The position numbers were made by a program, and so were the translations under genes. From positions 1 to 49,124 of the forward strand of contig PNOG01000017.1 in assembly GCA_013824685.1 (NCBI GenBank): DNA of 49,124 bases. The letters run 5' to 3'. Shown here piece by piece: positions 39,045 to 46,352 of this stretch. Within the stretch, counting starts at the first letter, position 1, and each line of letters starts with the position of its first letter. Below the pieces are notes generated by a model that had not been told where the DNA came from, searched no databases, and saw only the letters and a program-made list of their open reading frames with translations. The DNA is from Coprothermobacter sp. GTDB taxonomy: Bacteria; Caldisericota; Caldisericia; Cryosericales; Cryosericaceae.

Positions 39045-41927
39045 ATGAGGAGAGTTCTCGCAGCACTTGTCGCACTATCCCTGGTTGTTTCCATGTTCAC
39101 CGGGGTCTTCGCACCGATGCGCGCAACAAGAGCGGCCTCGGTAGTGAATCTTGGCACGGCGGGTGACTTCGTGATTCTGGCCAAGACAGCCATCACGACC
39201 ACAGGAGCCACTTCAATCAGCGGCGATATTGGCATCAGTCCTGCGGCCGCGAGTTCTATGGCTGGGTTTGGACTGGTCATGGACAGCACGAATACCTTCT
39301 CCACGTCATCCCTGGTGGATGGAAAGGTATATGCGTCCAACTATGCGCTGCCCACCCCGACCAAAATGTCCACGGCCGTATCCGATATGGAAGCAGCATA
39401 CACAGCTGCGGCCGGACAGTCAGCCGACGTCACCGAGCTGGGCGGCGGAACGGTCGCCAATAGGACTCTGGTTCCCGGCGTCTACAGGTGGTCTACGCCA
39501 GTGACGATAACCACGGACCTCACACTTGCAGGTGGCCCGAACGATGTCTGGATCTTCCAGATTGCCCAGACTCTCGACCTTGCTGCCGGTATGAAGATCC
39601 TCCTGAGTGGTGGAGCACAGGCCAAGAACGTCTTCTGGCAAGTCGCGGGAGCTGTGAACCTCCTGGCGGGCTCGCACTTTGAGGGGATCATACTGGCCCA
39701 AACCAACATTGCCATGAGAGCAGGCGCAACATTCAACGGCAGGCTACTCGCACAGACTGCAGTCACACTCATCAGCACCACGGGCGATGCTCCTGCTGCC
39801 ACTGGGGCATCCGGCACCATCACCATCATCAAGAACACCGTCCCGAACGGGCCACAGGACTTCAGCTTCACGATATCGAACGGCCAGGACACAGCGAGCT
39901 TCACTCTGGACGATGATGCTGATCCCACTTTCTCCAATATGGAGAGTATCGGCGAACTCTCCCCCGGCACCTACACCATTACGGAGCAGGCAGTCTCCGG
40001 CTACTTCCTCATCGGCATAACCGGCGCCACCTCGTTCAACCTGAGTACGAGGACGGCCACCGTCACGCTGGTCGCAGGAGCCGCGGTCTCGTCGGCCACG
40101 GTCAGGTTCACCAACATGCAGAGCGGGACCATCACCATCATCAAGGACACGGTTCCGAACGGGCCGCAGGACTTCAGCTTCACGATGACGAGCGACTCGA
40201 CTCAAACGACCTTCAATCTGGACGATGATGCTGATCCCACCCTCCTCAACTGGGCGCTCTTCGGTGGTCTCCTCCCTGGGACCTACACCATTACAGAGGC
40301 GCCAGTTGTTGACTACGTCCTCACTGGCATTGCCGGCGCCACGTCGTCCGACCTGGGCACAAGGACAGCCACCGTCACGCTGACCGTAAACATGCCCTCG
40401 GGCACGGTTACATTCACCAATGCGCTCGGCGTCCCGGGCATCCACCTGGTCAAGTCCGTGAATCCCACGGGGGCAGTCTTCCCGGGCACTCGCCTGACCT
40501 ACACGCTGAGCTACAGCAATACCGGGACTGCGGGCACCATGCTGACCATCACCGACGTCCTGGACGGCTGGCTGGATGAGACAACCCTCAACGCTGGCTG
40601 GGGAGTGTACAACAACACAACCAGGACCATCACCTGGACTGTGTTGGTCCCCGCTGGAGCCAGTAGTGCCGTCACGTTCTCTGTGAACGTCCGGTCCGTC
40701 CTCGACATGTTCCTGATGATCTACAACACCGGTCTGTATAGTGCGACTCCTGGTGGCACGGGCCATTCGAATACAGTCGAGACACCGGTCCTGCCGATCG
40801 TCACAGTGCCCGTGGAGCCACCTGTGATCCCGCCGGCTCCACCCTCCATCATCATCGACGTCACGGCTCCGGAGCCTCTGTGCGTGGAAGCCTACCTGCC
40901 GTACCAGATCTGCTTCACGAACGGAGTCCCGCCCTACAAGTACACCGTGGACTTCGGTGACGGCACGCCGGTCATCACCGGGACGACATCGTCCTCGTGC
41001 GTGACGCTTGAGCACGCGTATCTGGAGCTCCGGCAGTATGCCTTCTCTGTTGTGGTCCGCGACAGCAAGGGCATGGAGAGCACACACACGGAGACCTTCA
41101 CGCCCGTGGATTGCACCAAGAAGGTCGTCGTCTACCACCACAACTTCTTCATCGGGTACCCAAACGGCACGTTCCAGCCGGACGGCAACGTCACACGGGC
41201 TGAAGTGGCTGCCGCCATGTCACGCGCATTGGGCCTCGGCTGGACTACCGACCCATCCGGCTTCTCCGATCTGAAGGCGACCCACTGGGCATCCGGGTTC
41301 ATCACGCTCATGACGCAGGAAGGCTTCATGACGGGCGACACTGATGGAACGTTCAGAGCGGACGACCCGATGACGCGCGCGGAAGCTGCCGCCGCGTTCC
41401 TGCGCATCGCAGGCATGTCTCCGGTCCTCAACCCTAGTTCGTCCTCCTTCAAGGATGTGCAGCCGATGTCCTGGTCAGCCGGGTATATCGAGGCGGCACG
41501 CACTGCCGGACTCCTCGCCGGCTATCCCGACAACACGTTCAGGCCCGCTGACCTCCTGTCCCGCGCTGAGTTTGCCACACTCGCAAGCAACGCGCTCGGC
41601 CGGGTACTGACCACCACGAATACACGAGTGAATCCACAGTACGAGGTGAAGTGGCCGGACGTGCCCGCTGACTTCTGGGCATACAACTACATCCTCGAGG
41701 TGTCGACGCCGCACACGGTCACTAACCCGACACGCCTGACACGTCTCATCACTCTGAAGAACCGAAAGATCCCGCTCTTCTCCGAAGGAAACAACGGCAT
41801 CATCACCTTCCTGCGCGTGGGTGATACGATCACCGCCATCGTCCCGGTGGACGGACTCCAGGCGGACGGCTCTGATCCTGCTCCACGCCAGGTGAAGGTG
41901 CGCATCCTCAATCACGAGCGGCCATAA
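39045..41927 (+). CDS. Ice-binding (DUF3494) protein with SLH surface anchor
   Basis: The 960-residue protein starts at 39045 after GGGGAGG and has a signal peptide (RRVLAALVALSLVVSMFTG, cleaved near ATRAAS). Residues about 33-250 are a DUF3494 ice-binding domain: NLGTAGDFVILAKTAITTTG, SISGDIGISPAAA, GGPNDVWIFQIAQTL and SGGAQAKNVFWQVAGAV. Two SpaA/prealbumin-like domains follow, each starting TITIIK.TVPNGPQDFSF (about 258 and 361). Then come a DUF11 domain (465-590), a PKD-like domain (about 604-690) and three SLH repeats (about 698-865; GYPNGTFQPDGNVTRAEVAA, GDTDGTFRADDPMTRAEAAA, GYPDNTFRPADLLSRAEFA). The SLH repeats bind secondary cell-wall polymer. The layout suggests ice adhesion or recrystallisation inhibition at the cell surface. 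Confidence 0.93.
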   Translation: MRRVLAALVALSLVVSMFTGVFAPMRATRAASVVNLGTAGDFVILAKTAITTTGATSISGDIGISPAAASSMAGFGLVMDSTNTFSTSSLVDGKVYASNYALPTPTKMSTAVSDMEAAYTAAAGQSADVTELGGGTVANRTLVPGVYRWSTPVTITTDLTLAGGPNDVWIFQIAQTLDLAAGMKILLSGGAQAKNVFWQVAGAVNLLAGSHFEGIILAQTNIAMRAGATFNGRLLAQTAVTLISTTGDAPAATGASGTITIIKNTVPNGPQDFSFTISNGQDTASFTLDDDADPTFSNMESIGELSPGTYTITEQAVSGYFLIGITGATSFNLSTRTATVTLVAGAAVSSATVRFTNMQSGTITIIKDTVPNGPQDFSFTMTSDSTQTTFNLDDDADPTLLNWALFGGLLPGTYTITEAPVVDYVLTGIAGATSSDLGTRTATVTLTVNMPSGTVTFTNALGVPGIHLVKSVNPTGAVFPGTRLTYTLSYSNTGTAGTMLTITDVLDGWLDETTLNAGWGVYNNTTRTITWTVLVPAGASSAVTFSVNVRSVLDMFLMIYNTGLYSATPGGTGHSNTVETPVLPIVTVPVEPPVIPPAPPSIIIDVTAPEPLCVEAYLPYQICFTNGVPPYKYTVDFGDGTPVITGTTSSSCVTLEHAYLELRQYAFSVVVRDSKGMESTHTETFTPVDCTKKVVVYHHNFFIGYPNGTFQPDGNVTRAEVAAAMSRALGLGWTTDPSGFSDLKATHWASGFITLMTQEGFMTGDTDGTFRADDPMTRAEAAAAFLRIAGMSPVLNPSSSSFKDVQPMSWSAGYIEAARTAGLLAGYPDNTFRPADLLSRAEFATLASNALGRVLTTTNTRVNPQYEVKWPDVPADFWAYNYILEVSTPHTVTNPTRLTRLITLKNRKIPLFSEGNNGIITFLRVGDTITAIVPVDGLQADGSDPAPRQVKVRILNHERP

Positions 41928-41950
41928 GGGACAAGCACAAGATCTGGCCA

Positions 41951-41980
41951 GCCGGTCTGCCCTTAGGGCAGACCGGCTTT
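41951..41980 (+). terminator. Rho-independent terminator of the ice-binding protein gene
   Basis: A perfect 12-bp stem (GCCGGTCTGCCC with GGGCAGACCGGC), a 3-base TTA loop, then TTTGT, 24 bases after the stop codon. Confidence 0.9.
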
Positions 41981-42258
41981 GTATTGGACGGGAAGGTCCG
42001 CGTCGCGGTCGGACAGGAACTGCTTCAGCCGGCGATGCCGTCGGAAGTCCCGCAGTGCAGCAGTGTCAAGGGGCGCTCGGGGGTCGTGCCGCAGGCTCGC
42101 CAATTCACATTCAGGCAACGCTCCGCCACTGTACTCTCGGGGAGTCCGCCCACGCTCCTGACCTACACCTCACCCAAACCACTGAGACGCGATGTCCAGC
42201 TCAATGCTGGATGAAGACGGCGCCCAGTCGAAGCATTTGGCCGATGGGTCATCGCCGA
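41981..42258. other. Intergenic gap without recognisable gene
   Basis: This stretch lies between a terminator and the end of a convergent gene. It contains a short open frame (41984-42214, 76 codons), but there is no ribosome-binding site and no familiar motif. A patch near 42067-42085 (AAGGGGCGCTCGGGGG) vaguely resembles the right half of the palindromic elements; that is too weak to call. Confidence 0.4.
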
Positions 42259-44574
42259 TCACCCTTGCACTGTCACAGTCCGACTAGCTTGATCCCACTC
42301 GACTTGCAGCCCAAGACTCTCTGCAACGAACCGGAGCGGCAAGAATGTGCGTCCGGAGATGATGATCGGGACCACCTTTGAGTCGGACGAATCGATCGCT
42401 TTCTGCACACCGTCGACATAACCCTGCCAGTTGCCAATCTGGAGATTGACCCCGTGACCATGCAGGTATGTGATAACCACGCGCAGCTCAGCATACCACT
42501 CGATGGTTCCACCAAACGCTTCCACGATGGCGCGAATGGGAATCAGCGTTCTGCTGTTCTGGATAACGGGTGCGGCGTCGAGCACAGTTTGGATCCCGTC
42601 TGCTGTCAGCCACGTCGACCCAATCGTGAGGCGAACGACATGGGTCTCTGGAGCAACTGTGATCGGAACGAAGCTGCATTGCACCTGACGGTCTGATGTC
42701 ACATACCCCAAGTCGCAGGACTGGGCTGCAGTCGATGACAACGGCACCGACATCCCATCAACAAGGAGTTTCTCGATCTGATAGCCGGCATTCGGTTGAA
42801 TCTCGATGCGCAGGGCATTCCCGTCCTTCACGATCTGTGACCCCGTGGGAGTGACTCTTCCGTTTGTCCCACCACTGATCACGACGTTCCATGTCTTCTC
42901 TTCAGAAAGCCGCTCAAACACTGCGATAACCGTCTTGGTGCTGATCATGGGAAGCCACACGGCAGAGGTGTTTCCACTCAAGTCGCTTCTCCACTCGGTG
43001 AATACCCAGCCCGTTTCTGGGACCGCTTGAAGTTCGACCGTCTCGCTGGGGTCGAACAGGTCGCGGTCAGGCGAACGTCTAACAGAACCTCCTCCAATGA
43101 CAACGATACGCAGCGATGATGTCAAGGACGGAGCTAGTGGCTCGAAATGGGCAACAATGGAGTGCGTGCCGCTGACAACCAGAGTCGCCGGGTTCGCGGT
43201 GGTCGCGAGATCTCCAGTCCATCCAGTGAACCTCCATCCCATGGCCGGAGTGGCCAACAATTGTACCGAAGTGCCATAGCTGACGGTAACCTGATCCGGG
43301 AACCTGGCGACCGAGCCGGAACCGGATACGTTGACCGCGAGCGTATACGTGTTGACGGTGAACATAGCGGTGACGGTCTTGTTGGCGTCCATCGCGACGG
43401 CCACGGGATTCGCCATGCCACTGAGGTCGCCGGACCAGCCAGTGAAGAGGTAGCCGGCGGTAGGGATGGCGGTGAGGCTGACGACCGAGCCAGGGGCGTA
43501 CAACGAAGCTTCGGGAGACCTCGCGATCGAGCCACCAGCAGACGGCGACACAGTGCTCGTGAGCGCGTAATCATACCGGAAGACACCGCTGCCACCAGTA
43601 CCGGCATACAGAGTGGTGGGGATGCGGGGACTGATGGCGAGGGACCAAACCCAGGGATCAGTGAGCCCGGCATTCAGGGCGGTCCAGCTGGTGCCGCCGT
43701 TCGTGGAACGGGAGACGCCGCCACTACTAGTACCGGCATACAGGGTGGTGGGGGTGAGGGGATCAATGGCAAGAGAGAGGACCCACAGGTCGGCGAGGCC
43801 GGTATTTACGGCGGTCCAGTTGGTGCCGCCGTTCGTGGAACGGGAGACGCCGCCCACGGTACCAGCGTACAGGGTGGTGGGGGTGAGGGGATCGATGGCA
43901 AGGGACCAGACCCAGGGATCGACCAGGCCGGCATTCAGGGCGGTCCAGCTGGTGCCGCCGTTCGTAGAGCGGAAGATGCCGCTTGTCGTACCAGTGTATA
44001 GGATGGTGGGAGTGTGGGGATCAATGGCAAGGGAGCTGACATGCAGATCGGCGAGGCCGGTGTTTGCCGTCGTCCAGGTCGTGCCGTTGTTCGTGGAGCG
44101 GAAGACGCCGCGCCCATCGGTCCCTGCATACAGGGTGGTGGGAGTAAGGGGATCGATGGCAAGGGAGCTGACATGCAGATCGGCGAGGCCGGTGTTTGCC
44201 GTCGTCCAGGTCGTGCCGTTGTTCGTGGAGCGGAAGACGCCGCGCCCATCGGTCCCTGCATACAGGGTGGTGGGGGTGAGGGGATCAATGGCAAGAGAGA
44301 GGACCCACAGGTCGGCCAGGCCGGTATTCACCTCGGTCCAAGTAGCGCCACTGTCGGTCGAGCGGAAGACGCCATGGCCACCAGTACCGGCATAGAGCGT
44401 GGACGGCGTGAACGGGTCGATGGCAAGACACAGCAGTCGGCTTTCGTGCAGCGGCAGTTGTGCCCAGGTCCCCGTATCTGCTGCTCGCGCGGCAGGGGTT
44501 CCAGCCAGGATACCCGAAACACTCACGACGAGGCACAGAACCAGCAGCAAGATGAACCGGATGGATTGTCTCAT
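42259..44574 (-). CDS. Secreted Asp-box propeller with InlB-type repeats and stalk domain
   Basis: I start at the ATG at 44574, preceded by GGAGGAG; 29 in-frame codons upstream lack one. The 771-residue product has a signal peptide (FILLLVLCLVVSVSGILAG). Residues about 35-335 hold six Asp-box units (FRSTDSGATW, FRSTNNGTTW, SRSTNGGTSW) separated by SLAIDPLTPTTLYAGT, as in sialidase/Vps10-type propellers. Residues about 340-620 contain divergent InlB/bacterial repeats (AGYLFTGWSGDLSGMANP, KTVTAMFTVNTYTLAV). The C-terminus (about 645-771) is a copper-amine-oxidase-N (stalk) domain with SRTLIPIRAIVEAFGG and GRTFLPLRFVAES. No catalytic sialidase residues are evident, so a binding or structural role at the surface is likely. 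Confidence 0.88.
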   Translation of the reverse strand: MRQSIRFILLLVLCLVVSVSGILAGTPAARAADTGTWAQLPLHESRLLCLAIDPFTPSTLYAGTGGHGVFRSTDSGATWTEVNTGLADLWVLSLAIDPLTPTTLYAGTDGRGVFRSTNNGTTWTTANTGLADLHVSSLAIDPLTPTTLYAGTDGRGVFRSTNNGTTWTTANTGLADLHVSSLAIDPHTPTILYTGTTSGIFRSTNGGTSWTALNAGLVDPWVWSLAIDPLTPTTLYAGTVGGVSRSTNGGTNWTAVNTGLADLWVLSLAIDPLTPTTLYAGTSSGGVSRSTNGGTSWTALNAGLTDPWVWSLAISPRIPTTLYAGTGGSGVFRYDYALTSTVSPSAGGSIARSPEASLYAPGSVVSLTAIPTAGYLFTGWSGDLSGMANPVAVAMDANKTVTAMFTVNTYTLAVNVSGSGSVARFPDQVTVSYGTSVQLLATPAMGWRFTGWTGDLATTANPATLVVSGTHSIVAHFEPLAPSLTSSLRIVVIGGGSVRRSPDRDLFDPSETVELQAVPETGWVFTEWRSDLSGNTSAVWLPMISTKTVIAVFERLSEEKTWNVVISGGTNGRVTPTGSQIVKDGNALRIEIQPNAGYQIEKLLVDGMSVPLSSTAAQSCDLGYVTSDRQVQCSFVPITVAPETHVVRLTIGSTWLTADGIQTVLDAAPVIQNSRTLIPIRAIVEAFGGTIEWYAELRVVITYLHGHGVNLQIGNWQGYVDGVQKAIDSSDSKVVPIIISGRTFLPLRFVAESLGLQVEWDQASRTVTVQG
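44026..44289 (-). repeat. Nearly perfect 132-bp tandem duplication
   Basis: Units 44026-44157 and 44158-44289 are almost identical. Each encodes one Asp-box blade of 44 residues (GRGVFRSTNNGTTWTTANTG and onward). The other blades of the same protein are visibly diverged, so this duplication is recent. Confidence 0.9.
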
Positions 44575-44687
44575 AGGCAAGGGCTCCTCCAGGCTCCGTC
44601 TCTTACCGGCAGCCCCATTCTTGCTATTGGCTATTATAGTCGCGCGTGCAGCGATGGTCAAGCGTTCTGCTCATTGGGTGCATGGCT

Positions 44688-44800
44688 CCGGCTGCTGCCG
44701 GGTATGTCGAGGTGGGTCGCCAGGCTGGGCTCCTCGCTGGCTATCCGGACAATACGTTCAAGCCGCCCGCTTCCTTATTGAACCGGAGCCTCTGCGTCGT
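44688..44800 (+). pseudogene. Fragment of an SLH domain
   Basis: The plus strand reads AAGYVEVGRQAGLLAGYPDN, then TFKPPASLLNRS. This closely matches the third SLH repeat of the ice-binding protein (AGYIEAARTAGLLAGYPDN, then TFRPADLLSRA). DNA similarity is also obvious (GGGCTCCTCGCTGGCTATCC against GGACTCCTCGCCGGCTATCC). There is no gene upstream to supply it, and it runs into the convergent MFS 3' end. It is a remnant of a lost S-layer gene or a product of recombination. Confidence 0.75.
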
Positions 44801-46106
44801 GGTCCGGCAACAGCTTCTCAAGATTGCGGAGGCGAGGCACGAGAAATCCTGCCAGGGTGACCGCCGAAGCAGCCGTGGCGCTCAGCAGGTACAAGACGGC
44901 CATCCCTGCCCCGGAGCCGGTCCCGGTGATACGCGCGAAAACGGGGACCAGCGCTCCGCCCGGACGCATCGCCGGCTCGAACACCTTGTCGGCCAGGGGA
45001 CCCGCCAGCAGCGTGGCGACAGGCATAACGATCCAGGCGATCATACGCCTCGCCGAGAACACGCGCCCCTGCAGTCCAGCGGGCACTTTGGCCTGCCAGA
45101 TCGACTGGGAGAGACCGTTCACCATTGTCCCGACACATGCGGACACCAGGAAGCCGGCTGCCCAGATGACTGGACCGCGCCCGAAGAAGACGCAAAGGCC
45201 CAACACCATGAAGTTGAGGGGATCTCCAATCAGGATGCCTCGCACTTTGTTCTTCGGACCGCCCCACACGCCGAGCAGGAAACCACCCAACGCCCCGCCG
45301 ATACCCGCCGCCGACTGAACAAACCCAAGCGCGGTGGCATTCTGGCCTGTGCGGGCCAGGATCATGGGCGTGAACAGCGGGTTGGACAGCGAAATCATGA
45401 AGTTGGAGACTGCGAAGATGCTGACCAGGGACAGCAGGGGGCCGCGCTCGCGGATGAACCTGAACCCAAACGTCATTTGCCTCCACATGGACTCCTGGGC
45501 CGACACGTCCGGGACGTGGCGCGGAATCTCCACGGCCAGCAGGGCCAGAACGGCGACGCCAAACGTGAAGATGTCGATGGTCAGGATGCCCCCGACATGG
45601 ATGAAACGGATCAGGAGTCCGGCCAGGATCGGCGCAATGATGAGTGAACCGCTGTCAGCCAGCGACATGAGCCCGCTGGCACGCGCATAGTGCTCCTTGG
45701 GCATCATCTGTGAGATGGCGGCCGAGTAGGCCGGCCACTGGAACGCCGATCCCAGCCCCTGCAGGGAGGCGGCCACATACAGGTGCCAGATCTGCAGATA
45801 CCCTGACAGATACAGCACCAGTGCGGCGATGGTAGCCGTAACCGCCAGGAGGTCCGACAGCATCATCGTCAGCTTGCGGTTCCACCGGTCGACATACACG
45901 CCCGCCAGCGGAGTCGCCACGATTGTTGCCCCAATGAAGAAGAAGTCGACCAAGGCGAGAGATGTGGCGAGGCCGGTCTTCTGGTAGGCCCAGATGCTGA
46001 GCGCAAACGCTGTCATGGCCGAGCCGACCATCGACAGGACCTGCCCGGACCACACAAGCAGGAAGGCCCGGAACCCAGCGGGGCGGCGGAACGTCAGATG
46101 TGGCAT
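44775..46106 (-). CDS. MFS exporter (MFS_3/EntS-MefA-like)
   Basis: The 443-residue membrane protein has about 12 hydrophobic segments. It begins FRAFLLVWSGQVLSMVGSAM and has the loop-2/3 motif GVYVDRWNRKLTMMLSDL typical of the MFS_3 exporters (enterobactin, macrolide and related). QGLGSAFQWPAYSAAISQMM is another family mark. Transported substrate is unknown; such proteins generally export small molecules by proton antiport. A GGGAGG lies 14 bases before the ATG, somewhat far. The 3' end overlaps the plus-strand SLH fragment by about 25 bases. Confidence 0.88.
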   Translation of the reverse strand: MPHLTFRRPAGFRAFLLVWSGQVLSMVGSAMTAFALSIWAYQKTGLATSLALVDFFFIGATIVATPLAGVYVDRWNRKLTMMLSDLLAVTATIAALVLYLSGYLQIWHLYVAASLQGLGSAFQWPAYSAAISQMMPKEHYARASGLMSLADSGSLIIAPILAGLLIRFIHVGGILTIDIFTFGVAVLALLAVEIPRHVPDVSAQESMWRQMTFGFRFIRERGPLLSLVSIFAVSNFMISLSNPLFTPMILARTGQNATALGFVQSAAGIGGALGGFLLGVWGGPKNKVRGILIGDPLNFMVLGLCVFFGRGPVIWAAGFLVSACVGTMVNGLSQSIWQAKVPAGLQGRVFSARRMIAWIVMPVATLLAGPLADKVFEPAMRPGGALVPVFARITGTGSGAGMAVLYLLSATAASAVTLAGFLVPRLRNLEKLLPDHDAEAPVQ

Positions 46107-46318
46107 GTCGTGATGAGATTCCTCCCGGAATGGACTGCAGACTTCATCGCCTGTGACTTACCAGCATAGGGGGCCGCCTCGCGGTTGTCAAACGCGGCAG
46201 CAGCCCTGAGGCCCCTCTGTTTACACGGTGACAGCCGTCTCAGGGCGGCTGGGGCTCGGTCAAGAACCCGCATTCGGAGCAGTCTTCCATGGTGGGGACA
46301 GAAGATGAAACTCGGCGT

Positions 46319-46346
46319 TTGTACGCCGCGCCTTTCCTTCTATACT
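46319..46346 (+). promoter_or_regulatory. Promoter of the hybrid histidine kinase, probably leaderless
   Basis: TTGTAC (46319-46324), 16 bp, TATACT (46341-46346), then six bases to the ATG at 46353. The expected start of transcription coincides with the ATG and there is no ribosome-binding site (CCTTCTATACTGCCCCC precedes it). Confidence 0.6.
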
Positions 46347-46352
46347 GCCCCC

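Noticed and set aside
42067-42085. Possible degenerate palindromic element
   Set aside because: Only the GCTCGGGGG half resembles the family; no second arm or loop.
44646-45647. 333-codon plus-strand open frame opposite the MFS gene
   Set aside because: Only its first ~40 codons (the SLH fragment) resemble a protein; the rest is the complement of membrane-helix codons. It is not a gene.
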